NCBI GenBank assembly: GCA_964368455.1
Contig: CAYJAZ010000042.1
Coordinates: 1-14,322, forward strand
Source: CAYJAZ01 sp964368455
GTDB taxonomy: Bacteria; Desulfobacterota; Desulfovibrionia; Desulfovibrionales; Desulfovibrionaceae
Direction: 5' to 3'
DNA: 14,322 bases
Shown: positions 1-7,888 of the stretch, piece after piece
Position numbering within the stretch: the first letter of the stretch is position 1
Layout: each line of letters opens with the position of its first letter
The notes under the pieces: model-generated
What the model saw: the letters and a program-made list of their open reading frames with translations, nothing else
What the model was told of the DNA's origin: nothing
Database searches by the model: none
Position numbers and translations under genes: made by a program

Positions 1-1873
1 AAACTGTGTATTCGCCACCAACATGATCAGCACCTGTATTGAAATAGGCACTTGCATTTGCTGATGTAGCTGAATCAACGGTTAAATCGCCAAGATCATT
101 ATCTTCACTTTTTACTGTTGGGCCATCGTCTTTAATATCTACCTTAATAGAAGTTTTCATTCCTTCTGTTGAATCTGCAGCTTCTTTACCATCTTGAATA
201 AAAACATCAAATGATTCTGCAGCGTCTGTTTCATCTGCTAAATCTGTTTCGCCTGTTTCAAGTATATTATTGTGTTTATATACAGTATCTTGGGTATATG
301 TATAAGTTAAAGTATATTCACCACTTACAGAATCTTTTGTTAAAGTTAAATCTTTAATATCGCCAAAGTCTCCATCGACAAAACTATTTGCAGAATCTAC
401 AGGAGTAATAGTGTAGCTTCCATCTGCATTTTCTTTTACCTCAAATTCAACAGTACCAATAGTGATTTTACCATTATTCATGCTTTCAGCAGAATTAAAG
501 ACAATTTTACCTTCTGCGATATTAGAATCTTGCCCTAAAAAGGTATCATCAGTAACTACAGTTAGAGTAGACTTGTCAGTATTTAATTTTGGTACATCGT
601 TAGTTCCGGTTACAGTAACTTTAACTTCTTCTGAAGTCCAAGCACCCGCAGTATCTTTCACATAAATAGTGAATGAACCTGTTGCCTCTTCCTTATCACC
701 AAGGAATTGAGCATCAGCATTATCGACTGTTACTTTATAATTACCATTTTCATCTATTGTTGCTTTAGCATCAATAATTTCTCCAGTATTTGTTTTTAAT
801 TTTACTATAAAATCAGTATCTTCAGGAGTTAAATTATCGCTATCATCAAGAGCAAGGCCAACATTTTGTCCAGCTTCTCCAATAAAAAATTCTTTTGTGT
901 CTGAAAGATCAGGATCAGAAACTTCTGAAGTTCCAGTAACAATAAGTTCGCTTCCGCTGCTTACATTATCTTCTGTAAGATTGAGCTCATTTGAACTCAC
1001 TTCTAAAGTAGGCATATCGTTAGTACCAACTAAAGTGATGTTTAAAGGAGCAGAACTTGCTGAGTTTCCATCAGAAACTGTGATTGTAAAGGACATGTTT
1101 ACAAGATCACCTTGATCAAGGCCTTGCACAGCATCAGCATCTTTGTTAAGAACAAAGCTATAGCTAGCAGAAGCTGGCGGATTATTTGTTATTGTAAGTG
1201 TGCCGTATTGGTTTGTTAATGTTGTCACATTACCAACAGTTGTACCACCTTCAATTGTATAAGTAAGAGCTCCGCCTTCAGGATCAAAAGCATTTAATGT
1301 GCCTGTAATTTCAGTTATTGTATAGGCTTGGTTAGGATTTGAGGAATCAACATTACCATCTGCATCACGGCCAACACCGTCTTCAAACATAGAAACAGAT
1401 GTAGCCCCAAGAGTTGGAGTGAAATCGTTATCACTTGAAGCAAATTCAGCATTAAAATTTTGTCTGCCATAGCCAGAACCACCAAGAACATCACCTAAAG
1501 CATCTACACCAGTAGCAAGACTATCGCCAGCACCAGCTCCAAAACGCAAACCATCGTTCGCAACTGTAGGTGCCGCAGCAGGACCAGCAGCAGGCATCAA
1601 GCTTTCATCAAGAGCAGCAAAGAAATCTTCGCCATCAACTAAGCCATCACTAAGCATAAAATCAGGAATATTTTCAGAATCGTAAGTTGTATAGAAGTCT
1701 TCTAAAACAATCTTCGTTCCTTCTTCATCAAAAGAGATTTCTAAATTATCATCAACTTTTTCAAATATTGCTTCAGAAGTGTCAAAAGACATATTTAACA
1801 CATCAATTGTGTCGTCAATAACAAGATTTAGTTGTTCGCCATTTTGTGGAACATTCAAAATTAAATCAGCCAT
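1..1873 (-). CDS. Giant LapA-like type I-secreted VCBS-repeat adhesin, N-terminal part (runs off window)
   Basis: Open for 624 codons from ATG at 1873 to the window edge; GAGG lies 8 bases before the start. There is no N-terminal signal peptide, as expected for a type I substrate whose export signal is C-terminal (outside the window). Residues 1-93 are acidic and beta-rich and resemble the retention module of LapA-like adhesins. A PAAG at 94-97 matches the (T/A/P)AAG LapG protease site. A Gly/Ala linker (98-145) ends in GGSGYGR. A VCBS-type domain follows (about 160-287: GTLNAFDPEGG, YGTLTI, FTITVSDG, ending VGTND), then a second module ending VTGTND at about 426 and a third with DDGPTV near 582-587. 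Inferred role: cell-surface attachment and biofilm formation, with release set by c-di-GMP through LapD/LapG. The start resembles large Desulfovibrio adhesins as I remember them. Full length and C-terminal RTX/secretion parts cannot be seen. Confidence 0.85.
   Translation of the reverse strand, partial: MADLILNVPQNGEQLNLVIDDTIDVLNMSFDTSEAIFEKVDDNLEISFDEEGTKIVLEDFYTTYDSENIPDFMLSDGLVDGEDFFAALDESLMPAAGPAAAPTVANDGLRFGAGAGDSLATGVDALGDVLGGSGYGRQNFNAEFASSDNDFTPTLGATSVSMFEDGVGRDADGNVDSSNPNQAYTITEITGTLNAFDPEGGALTYTIEGGTTVGNVTTLTNQYGTLTITNNPPASASYSFVLNKDADAVQGLDQGDLVNMSFTITVSDGNSASSAPLNITLVGTNDMPTLEVSSNELNLTEDNVSSGSELIVTGTSEVSDPDLSDTKEFFIGEAGQNVGLALDDSDNLTPEDTDFIVKLKTNTGEIIDAKATIDENGNYKVTVDNADAQFLGDKEEATGSFTIYVKDTAGAWTSEEVKVTVTGTNDVPKLNTDKSTLTVVTDDTFLGQDSNIAEGKIVFNSAESMNNGKITIGTVEFEVKENADGSYTITPVDSANSFVDGDFGDIKDLTLTKDSVSGEYTLTYTYTQDTVYKHNNILETGETDLADETDAAESFDVFIQDGKEAADSTEGMKTSIKVDIKDDGPTVKSEDNDLGDLTVDSATSANASAYFNTGADHVGGEYTV
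1583..1594 (-). other. Putative LapG cleavage motif PAAG in the adhesin
   Basis: Codes for Pro94-Ala95-Ala96-Gly97 of the adhesin. LapG-type periplasmic proteases cut LapA family proteins between the two alanines of a (T/A/P)AAG motif roughly 100 residues from the N-terminus. Position and sequence both fit, and the site is followed by a flexible Ala/Gly/Pro linker. That it is cut is inferred; no LapG or LapD gene is visible in the window. Confidence 0.55.
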
Positions 1874-1943
1874 GTTGGTATCCTCGTTTAGATTAAAATA
1901 CGAAAGTTAAAATTTAAAATACATACAATTAGTCGCAACTTTT

Positions 1944-1965
1944 CTATAAAAGCTACTATAAAAGC
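1944..1965. repeat. Tandem direct repeat CTATAAAAGC upstream of the adhesin
   Basis: Two perfect 10-base copies at 1944-1953 and 1956-1965, 12 bases apart. They lie 71-92 bases upstream of the adhesin start. Read on the minus strand each is GCTTTTATAG, which contains a TATAG that could serve as a -10 element. They may therefore be promoter duplications or a regulator site. No convincing -35 is visible at normal spacing. Confidence 0.35.
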
Positions 1966-1999
1966 AATTAACAAATAATTATTTCAGATTAAATAAAAT

Positions 2000-2096
2000 G
2001 TGGACGTCGTCATGAGTAAAATTGTACGACAAATTCCACGTCTACTATCGCTATTAAGATGCGTAGACAAATGATACCGTTAAAAAATCTAGTATC
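2000..2096. other. Cluster of three inverted repeats, possible structured RNA or operator region
   Basis: Three inverted repeats follow one another. First: GTGGA (2000-2004) with TCCAC (2035-2039), plus GTCGT (2006-2010) with ACGAC (2026-2030) nested inside. Second: GTCTAC (2040-2045) with GTAGAC (2063-2068). Third: GATAC (2073-2077) with GTATC (2092-2096). The segment is visibly richer in G+C than its surroundings. Each stem is short, so chance is not excluded, and the transcribed strand is unknown. Confidence 0.22.
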
Positions 2097-2274
2097 GCGG
2101 AGCGCTCTATCTCCTAATAATTATGCGATAAAAATTAAAACACACAATCAATATGAATTATATATAAGCAAAAATAGAATAAATGTCAAGCCTCTCTATT
2201 TTGGCTTATACAAACAAAAAAAAAGACATTGTTTACTGTTTCCAAAAAGCTTTTTTATACTTTTTATATTTTCT

Positions 2275-2303
2275 TTAATTATTTGCAATAAATCAATTAT
2301 AAT
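2275..2303 (+). promoter_or_regulatory. Candidate sigma-70 type promoter for the GGDEF-EAL gene
   Basis: A perfect TATAAT (2298-2303) is preceded at 17 bases by a weak -35 (TTAATT, 2275-2280, three of six consensus bases). It would give a leader of about 175 bases to the start at 2484. In DNA this AT-rich such matches are common. Confidence 0.3.
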
Positions 2304-2483
2304 GTTAGAATAGTTTTAATTGCATGTGAAGACTTACTTCAAATTGAATGTTAAAGTCATGCATTATTTTTGTGTTTTTGTTTCCAATTTTTCTTAAGGT
2401 TTTATACATATAGTTTTTAAATAAGCTCAAATTAGTTTAGATTGCTTTAGATTAAATTTAAGTAAAAGCGTGGAAAATGCATT

Positions 2484-5378
2484 ATGAAAATTCACAAAAC
2501 ATCTATTCTAAATATACTATTTATTTCACTTTTGCTCTATTGTTTTAGTGCTCTCAATTCTTTTGCCTACGCAACAGAAAAAATTGTTATTAAGGTTGCC
2601 TATGACACAAATAATGGAATATTTGATAAGCCAGACTCTCTCGACTTAAAAGGTTTTGGCTACGATATTTTAACGAGAGTAGAACATTATTCTAATTACA
2701 CTTTTGAATATATCAAATACAATTTACCAGAAGCGATTCAAGCTTTAGAAAAGGGCGAAATCGATCTTATTGGAATCACACTTGATGATCATAGTCAAAA
2801 TGATAAACTTATGTTTATTCCTAAAGTTTTAGGTAATTCACAACTTATTCTTGCAACAAAAGAAGAAGCTCTTTACTACGACAATCCACAAGCTATTGAT
2901 GGCAAAACGGTTGCTACTTTTCACAACAGTCCTTTTCAAAAATACCTTGACGACTATTGTGCAAAAAGAAATATTTCTGTGAATTATGTCTATGGGGACG
3001 CGAGTAATTATTGGGAATTAGACACTGATTATTATCTAGTCACCACGCATAATAAGAATGTTAAAGATTTTTCTATGGTGATGAATCTTGCTGTTTTTCC
3101 TATGTATTTTAGCACAAGAGCGAACAATCAAGAATTTGCTGATTCCTTAGCTGAAGCTATTAATCTTTCAATTTCTGCTGACGGTAGATTTTTAGAAGAA
3201 TTACAACTTAAATACTATGGTAGCAAAAATCTCACTCGCCGTTATTTAACTGTTGAAGAATTAGCCCTTTTACGCAGCAAACCCCTCACTTGCGGCTATA
3301 TAGATCATCATCAACCTATACAATTTACAGATGAAAATGGAAATCCTGATGGCATAAGCGTTGAAGTGATGAATATGCTTGCTAAAAAATTTAATTTTAA
3401 ATTAGAATATTTTCCCTATAATCACGACATGCCTCCTGAATCGCATGAAAACTTCGACATTCTTATTTCAGCAACAGGTGATTACGAGCATGAAATCGCC
3501 TTCTACACTCCTTCTGAACCTTTTTTAGAATTGCCTATTCTTGTTTTTGCTCCAAGTCATCTTATGGATGAAATAACTTCTCCAGATCATGCTAGTATTC
3601 TTGGAATGGTCAATTATATCACCTTAGATCAGGCCGATGTTCAAGCACGTTACCCTAACAATACAGTAAAATTTTACAGCACTTTTGCTGGCTTGCTAGA
3701 AGGCTTCAAGAAAGGAGAAATAAAAGGAATCCTTGCTACAGAAAATGGAGTAGAATACGCTCAAGCAGTTCTTGGTGTAGAAGAAGACGGAGAAGAAGCA
3801 CACACTATTAGAAGCACTGGCCTTGTATTGCCTTTACGCGTATTTGTTGCAAACAGGCTAAAAAACCTTACAGAATATCTAGGTGCATTCAACATTATGT
3901 TTGAACACCTCACACAAACCACATTTGATGAAATTGTTTCTATGCAGTCAGTTTCTTTCTTGCCAGAATACACAGCACTCACCTTTATCACAAACAATCT
4001 TCCTCTTTTATTGACTCTTATTATTGCATGTATACTTATGTTTGGAATGTTTATTTTCCGTGAACAAGAAAAATACAAAAGTGCTATTTTAAAAGTTATA
4101 AACCATGACGATGTGACACAACTTATCTCTTTATATAAATTTAGAAATGACGCTGAAAAAATCCTACAAACTGCCGCTCCTAATGAATACGAATTAATTT
4201 CAATAGATATTGATAGTTTCCGCAATATCAATAAGATATACAGCCAAGAAAAAGGGACAAGTGTCATACATGCCGTAGCCTATGCCTTAACATATGGCTA
4301 TAAAGACACAAAGAGCCTTATAGCAAGGGTTATTGCTGATCAATTCATTATTTTCTACGAAAGAAGTAGTGCTATTGATATTAAAAAAATCTGTGAAGTA
4401 GATATTTCTACAACTATAAAATCAATTCTTGGCGAAAGATACAATATCAGTATGTCGATAGGCACTTGTATTATCTCTGATCCTTCCATTAAAATAGACG
4501 AAATAATTGATGCCGCTGTTGCTGCACGTTCACGAGGAAAACAAAGATATAAGTTCACCTATTATACCTATGATGATGAAATCAAAAAAGAACAAGAATT
4601 GCGTTCAAGTATTGTGTATAGAATGAAAGACGCTCTTATAAATAATGAATTTGTTGTTGTGTATCAGCCAAAAATCAATTTCAAAACATTAGAAATTGGA
4701 GGAGCCGAAGCTTTAGTACGTTGGTATTCAAAAGAAGGGCGTATAAGTCAACCTGATGTTTTTATTAATATATTTGAATCAAATGGTTTTATTGTGCATC
4801 TTGATTTATATGTTTTTGAAAAAGTGTGTAAATTCATCATAGAAAACCAAGATAAAGTTGATATTCCTGTTATTTCAGTCAATATGTCAGCCATCACCTT
4901 ATTTGACGAAAAATTTCCAGTGGCCTATTCTGAGATTCTAAAGAAATATAATCTTGAGGCCAGCCGCTTAGAAATTGAAGTGACAGAAAGTGCTATGTCT
5001 ATTGATATTGACATACTTACTTCAAAAGTAAAAGAAATCCGAAGACTTGGCTTTTCATTGTCCATTGATGATTTTGGCGCTGGCGAGTCTTCGCTCAATA
5101 GATTGAGTGCTATCACAGTAGACACAATCAAACTTGATAAAGCCTTTCTTGACTATAATATAGCTGAAGCAAAAGGAGCTATAGTTGTTGATAATATGAT
5201 ACGCATGGCAAAAGAACTTGAGATGAAAGTTGTGAGCGAAGGGGTTGAAACTCTTGAACAAGCAATGTGGCTCAGAAGCTTAAATTGCGACTGTGCTCAA
5301 GGCTATTTCTTTGAAAAACCTATGGCTCAAGATGAATTTCTCAAACTCTTGACTTCTGGCAAAGAATACAAACTTTAA
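2484..5378 (+). CDS. Membrane c-di-GMP phosphodiesterase with tandem periplasmic solute-binding domains, degenerate GGDEF and EAL
   Basis: 964 residues. Signal peptide about 1-30. Two SBP_bac_3-like domains follow (about 33-245 and 262-495; the second begins LTCGYIDHHQPIQF and contains GNPDGISVEVMNMLAKKF), then a transmembrane helix about 507-527. The GGDEF domain (about 535-675) has a broken active site, IADQF at 617-621, so diguanylate cyclase activity is unlikely. The EAL domain (about 695-955) keeps EAL (742-744), VNMS, EVTES, DDFGAG (862-867), IKLDK, SEGVET and AQGYFFEKP, so hydrolysis of c-di-GMP to pGpG in the cytoplasm is likely. The tandem binding domains suggest sensing of small molecules such as amino acids in the periplasm. 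Divergent from the LapA-like adhesin, it could lower c-di-GMP and favour detachment; that link is inference. The ribosome site before ATG 2484 is weak (GTGGA). Confidence 0.88.
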   Translation: MKIHKTSILNILFISLLLYCFSALNSFAYATEKIVIKVAYDTNNGIFDKPDSLDLKGFGYDILTRVEHYSNYTFEYIKYNLPEAIQALEKGEIDLIGITLDDHSQNDKLMFIPKVLGNSQLILATKEEALYYDNPQAIDGKTVATFHNSPFQKYLDDYCAKRNISVNYVYGDASNYWELDTDYYLVTTHNKNVKDFSMVMNLAVFPMYFSTRANNQEFADSLAEAINLSISADGRFLEELQLKYYGSKNLTRRYLTVEELALLRSKPLTCGYIDHHQPIQFTDENGNPDGISVEVMNMLAKKFNFKLEYFPYNHDMPPESHENFDILISATGDYEHEIAFYTPSEPFLELPILVFAPSHLMDEITSPDHASILGMVNYITLDQADVQARYPNNTVKFYSTFAGLLEGFKKGEIKGILATENGVEYAQAVLGVEEDGEEAHTIRSTGLVLPLRVFVANRLKNLTEYLGAFNIMFEHLTQTTFDEIVSMQSVSFLPEYTALTFITNNLPLLLTLIIACILMFGMFIFREQEKYKSAILKVINHDDVTQLISLYKFRNDAEKILQTAAPNEYELISIDIDSFRNINKIYSQEKGTSVIHAVAYALTYGYKDTKSLIARVIADQFIIFYERSSAIDIKKICEVDISTTIKSILGERYNISMSIGTCIISDPSIKIDEIIDAAVAARSRGKQRYKFTYYTYDDEIKKEQELRSSIVYRMKDALINNEFVVVYQPKINFKTLEIGGAEALVRWYSKEGRISQPDVFINIFESNGFIVHLDLYVFEKVCKFIIENQDKVDIPVISVNMSAITLFDEKFPVAYSEILKKYNLEASRLEIEVTESAMSIDIDILTSKVKEIRRLGFSLSIDDFGAGESSLNRLSAITVDTIKLDKAFLDYNIAEAKGAIVVDNMIRMAKELEMKVVSEGVETLEQAMWLRSLNCDCAQGYFFEKPMAQDEFLKLLTSGKEYKL

Positions 5379-5399
5379 AAAGTCAATAAATCAATACTC

Positions 5400-6728
5400 T
5401 TATACAGACACGCATGCAATCACACGGCCTTCAACAAAATCAAGAGTGAAATCAGCATGTATTTTCTTACAAAGTTCTGAAACAATAGACAAACCTAGTC
5501 CAGAAGAAGCGTCTTTTCTATTTTCATCTGCTGTATACAGTCTTTTTGTGAGAAGTTTTATTTTTTTAGACAAATCATCATTTGTATAATTTGTTATCTC
5601 AATAATAACTTTATTTGCCTTTTTATACGAAGTTAAAGTGATTTCTTTTTCTTGAGTTCCGTATTTAATGGCATTATCCAAGAGATTATCAATAATTCTA
5701 TGAAAAATTTCAACATCTAATGGAAGATGTATCTCTTTAAACTTTGATGAAAAAAGTATTTCTTTTGGCTTAAGCTCTATGATTTGCTTAAGTAAGACAT
5801 TGATATCAATTTCTTGTGTGTGGATTTGCATATCATTGCTTAATATCTTGCTGTAAAGAAAGAGATCGGCCACAAGTTTTTTTAAACGATGGCTACTTTT
5901 TTCTGCCACTTCAAGATAGCTTTGTGCTTTATTAATTTTTTCATTTCCCAAGCTTTCAGAAATTTGAGATAATTCACTTTTTGCTAAATCTAAATAGCCT
6001 ATAACAGATGTAAGCGGAGTTCGTAAATCATGCGACATATTTGTTATGAGCATTCTTTGATGTTGTTCATCTGCTTTTTCTTTGAGAGTTTTTTCGTGAA
6101 GTTCTTGCTTTATTTCATTCACGCTATTTGCTAATCTGGCAAGTTCATTATGTCCAACAATAGGAATTGTATATCTTTTTTCACTGTTTGCATCTTCATT
6201 ATCAGAAAGTTTTTTTACTCCACTTTCGATAATCTTTATATAAGAAACAAGAGTATAAATAATCCTAATTGACAAAGCAAAAAACAATATTAATGAAATA
6301 ATTCCAGCTATTATATGATGTGTTTCAGAAGCAAATTCCGCTTCTTCAGATTCAAAAACAATAACTCCATCTATGTCGGCATATGAAATTGTAAAAATAT
6401 AGTTTCTGTTTTTATAATAATTATATTTTGAAAGTTCATCATCATTACTCTTATAAAATTCAATATTATAAGGATAATCGTCGTCAAAATCTTTTTTCTT
6501 TGTTTCTCTGTATGTAAGCGATTGTGCGTCAACTTCTTGCCTAATGCTCTCAACTAAATTTATAATTTCAGCTTCTTGATCGGCAAAAAGTTTTTCATTT
6601 GAATACTGTTCATAATAAGCTGAAAGAGCAATAAGAGATAAAAAAAGAGCAACACTTATGAAAGTAGAAAAAAGCATTTGCAAAAGCAAGCTGATATAGA
6701 GTGAATAGTCTATTTTTTTAATCCACAC
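5400..6728 (-). CDS. Sensor histidine kinase, VanS-like
   Basis: 442 residues from GTG at 6728. This start is preferred because GGGGAG precedes it at 9 bases and it overlaps the regulator gene by only 11 bases. A longer in-frame ATG at 6785 would overlap by 68 bases. Two membrane helices (about 10-38 and 139-163) bracket a small extracytoplasmic domain of about 100 residues. A HAMP-like linker leads to the phosphoacceptor box SHDLRTPLTSVIGYL with His233, then an N box (DNLLDNAIKYG, Asn352) and a GLGLSIV box (410-413). The classic DxGxG box is not obvious, as in VanS relatives. It autophosphorylates on His233 and passes phosphate to the upstream-encoded regulator. The stimulus is unknown. It ends 21 bases from the convergent phosphodiesterase gene, with no clear terminator between them. 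Confidence 0.85.
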   Translation of the reverse strand: MWIKKIDYSLYISLLLQMLFSTFISVALFLSLIALSAYYEQYSNEKLFADQEAEIINLVESIRQEVDAQSLTYRETKKKDFDDDYPYNIEFYKSNDDELSKYNYYKNRNYIFTISYADIDGVIVFESEEAEFASETHHIIAGIISLILFFALSIRIIYTLVSYIKIIESGVKKLSDNEDANSEKRYTIPIVGHNELARLANSVNEIKQELHEKTLKEKADEQHQRMLITNMSHDLRTPLTSVIGYLDLAKSELSQISESLGNEKINKAQSYLEVAEKSSHRLKKLVADLFLYSKILSNDMQIHTQEIDINVLLKQIIELKPKEILFSSKFKEIHLPLDVEIFHRIIDNLLDNAIKYGTQEKEITLTSYKKANKVIIEITNYTNDDLSKKIKLLTKRLYTADENRKDASSGLGLSIVSELCKKIHADFTLDFVEGRVIACVSV

Positions 6729-7431
6729 GATAGCCAACTCCCCAAACAGTTTGAATATATTTCGGATTTGAAACATCATCTTCAATTTTATTTCTTAAAT
6801 TTCTTATATGAACTGAAACTGTGCTTTCAGCATTAAGAATAGTATGTTCTCCCCATACATTTGTATAAATTTGCTCTAAACTATACACTCTTTTGCGATT
6901 TTTTAAAAAAAGCTCTAGAATCGAAAATTCAATCTTTGTCAATTTGATAGCTATACCATTTTTTGTAAGCGTTCTTGCTGAAAAGTTTATGACTAAATCA
7001 TCGTATTCAAGCTCATCAAGATCTAAAGGAATAGTCTTTATCTGAGTAGGACTTTGTGTGTAAGATCTATATCTTCTCACATGTGCCTTTATTCGAGAAA
7101 TTAAATCAATAGGATTAAAGGGTTTAGTGATGTAATCGTCAGCACCAGAAGAAAAGCCTGTAAACTTATCCATATCTTCTGATTTAGCTGTGAGAAAAAT
7201 TATAGGAAGATTATATTTTTTACGTATTTCAAGACAGGTTTCAGTGCCGTCCATTTCTGGCATCATAGCATCAAGCAAAACTAAATCTATACTTTCTTCG
7301 CTGTCAGCTTTCAGAACTTCAAGTGCTTGTACACCATTTTCAGCCTCTAGCACTTCGCAAGATTCATTCATCAAATAAACTTTGACAAGATTTCTGATGT
7401 CATAATCGTCATCTACGACTAAAATTTTCAT
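6718..7431 (-). CDS. OmpR/PhoB-family response regulator, VanR-like
   Basis: 237 residues from ATG at 7431, chosen because AAGGGAAAG sits just upstream and the product then starts canonically with MKILVVDDD. The open frame extends to an ATG at 7494, but that would add 21 atypical residues. The receiver domain has the acidic pocket Asp7-9, phosphoacceptor Asp54 (LLDAMMPEMDG), Thr81 (FLTAK) and Lys103 (TKPF). The C-terminal winged helix (about 140-237: LTKIEFSILELFLKNRKRVYS, then VSVHIRNLRNKIE, ending WGVGYRVD) binds DNA. First gene of a translationally coupled pair with its kinase. It probably regulates its own promoter; other targets are unknown. Confidence 0.92.
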   Translation of the reverse strand: MKILVVDDDYDIRNLVKVYLMNESCEVLEAENGVQALEVLKADSEESIDLVLLDAMMPEMDGTETCLEIRKKYNLPIIFLTAKSEDMDKFTGFSSGADDYITKPFNPIDLISRIKAHVRRYRSYTQSPTQIKTIPLDLDELEYDDLVINFSARTLTKNGIAIKLTKIEFSILELFLKNRKRVYSLEQIYTNVWGEHTILNAESTVSVHIRNLRNKIEDDVSNPKYIQTVWGVGYRVD

Positions 7432-7465
7432 ATCTTTCCCTTTTATTCTTTTATAATACACATCT

Positions 7466-7494
7466 ATTATAAAAGAAAAGCTTGTAATAGGCAA
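7466..7494 (-). promoter_or_regulatory. Sigma-70 type promoter of the response regulator-kinase operon
   Basis: On the minus strand, TTGCCT (7494-7489) and a perfect TATAAT (7471-7466) are separated by 17 bases. Transcription would start near 7459, giving a leader of about 28 bases before ATG 7431. Confidence 0.6.
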
Positions 7495-7505
7495 CCAAAG
7501 TCAAG

Positions 7506-7524
7506 AAGCTTAAGAAATAAGCTT
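7506..7524. repeat. Inverted repeat AAGCTTA-5-TAAGCTT next to the -35 of the regulator promoter
   Basis: Perfect 7-base arms at 7506-7512 and 7518-7524 with a 5-base centre. It sits 12 bases upstream of the -35 hexamer of the minus-strand promoter. No transcript ends here, since both neighbours point away, so an operator is likelier than a terminator. Binding by the neighbouring response regulator is a guess. Confidence 0.35.
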
Positions 7525-7688
7525 TTGAAGTGTTGTCGTATTTTTCTCCTTGTATAAGAGCAATCTACTATAAAAGTTGAAAATTATCTTTAGGATTTAC
7601 AAAATTTTTTGAGAAGAAAAATGAAAGAATGTTTAAAGAAAAAAAGAGAATAAAGAAAAAAATAAAATAATGAATTCCAAAAACTTTA

Positions 7689-7780
7689 TCGTGGATTTTT
7701 GTCGTGGATTTTATTTTTATTTTAGCTTATTATTCAATAAGATGCATAAAATTACATATTATTATCCACGAAACCCACGA
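7689..7780. promoter_or_regulatory. Putative enhancer (UAS) of the sigma-54 promoter: four TCGTGG elements in inverted pairs
   Basis: TCGTGGAT occurs at 7689-7696 and 7702-7709. Its reverse complement ATCCACGA occurs at 7764-7771, and a one-base variant CCCACGA at 7774-7780. The paired, inverted layout lies about 80-170 bases upstream of the predicted transcription start, where activators of sigma-54 RNA polymerase normally bind. The sites stand out as G+C-bearing words in a very AT-rich stretch. The cognate activator is probably the Fis-type protein whose damaged gene follows this operon (inference). Confidence 0.55.
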
Positions 7781-7831
7781 AAAAAATGAAATCATCTCCA
7801 CTACAAGATATTGAAATATCAGCTTTTTATC

Positions 7832-7848
7832 TTGGCACATTCCTTGCT
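7832..7848 (+). promoter_or_regulatory. Sigma-54 (RpoN) -24/-12 promoter
   Basis: TTGGCACATTCCTTGCT matches the YTGGCACGNNNNTTGCW consensus at every key position. The -24 GG is at 7834-7835 and the -12 GC at 7846-7847, with correct spacing. Transcription should begin near 7859, about 30 bases before ATG 7889. A consensus ribosome site (GAAGGA) lies in that leader. Confidence 0.85.
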
Positions 7849-7888
7849 TTATCCTAATACAAAATAAAATATTTTTGAAGGATACATA

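Larger units (their letters stand above)
1874..2483. other. AT-rich divergent intergenic region between adhesin and phosphodiesterase genes
   Basis: 610 bases with no convincing gene. It must carry the promoters of both flanking, divergently transcribed genes. Visible inside it: a tandem 10-base repeat (1944-1965), a less AT-rich stretch with three consecutive inverted repeats (2000-2096), a perfect TATAAT on the plus strand (2298-2303), and otherwise homopolymeric A/T runs. An 84-codon open frame at 2059-2313 has no ribosome site and a low-complexity product, so it is not called. Confidence 0.6.
7432..7888. other. Divergent regulatory region between two-component pair and DJ-1 operon
   Basis: 457 bases with no gene. 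From left to right it holds the minus-strand promoter of the response regulator, a hairpin/operator (7506-7524), an A-rich purine tract (about 7600-7675), four TCGTGG elements (7689-7780), a short palindrome GATATT-GA-AATATC (7807-7820), and the plus-strand sigma-54 promoter (7832-7848). Confidence 0.7.

Noticed and set aside
462..1115. Plus-strand open frames opposite the adhesin
   Set aside because: They read Val/Ser/Thr-rich antisense of the repeat domains and have no ribosome sites.
2059..2313. 84-codon open frame on the plus strand
   Set aside because: No ribosome site, low-complexity Lys/Phe/Ile-rich product without family features, and it overlaps inverted repeats in an intergenic region.
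3761..4267. 168-codon open frame on the minus strand inside the phosphodiesterase gene
   Set aside because: Antisense shadow of a clearly real coding sequence; the product shows no recognisable domain.
5379..5399. Possible terminator between the convergent phosphodiesterase and kinase genes
   Set aside because: Only 21 bases and no stem; none visible in the flanking coding ends either.
7565..7576. 12-base word CTACTATAAAAG shared with 1953-1964
   Set aside because: In 14 kb of AT-rich sequence several 12-base matches are expected by chance; the two contexts differ in distance to genes.
7621..7653. ATG-led 10-residue Lys-rich peptide after GAGAAG
   Set aside because: Too short and inside an A-rich purine tract where such frames arise by chance.
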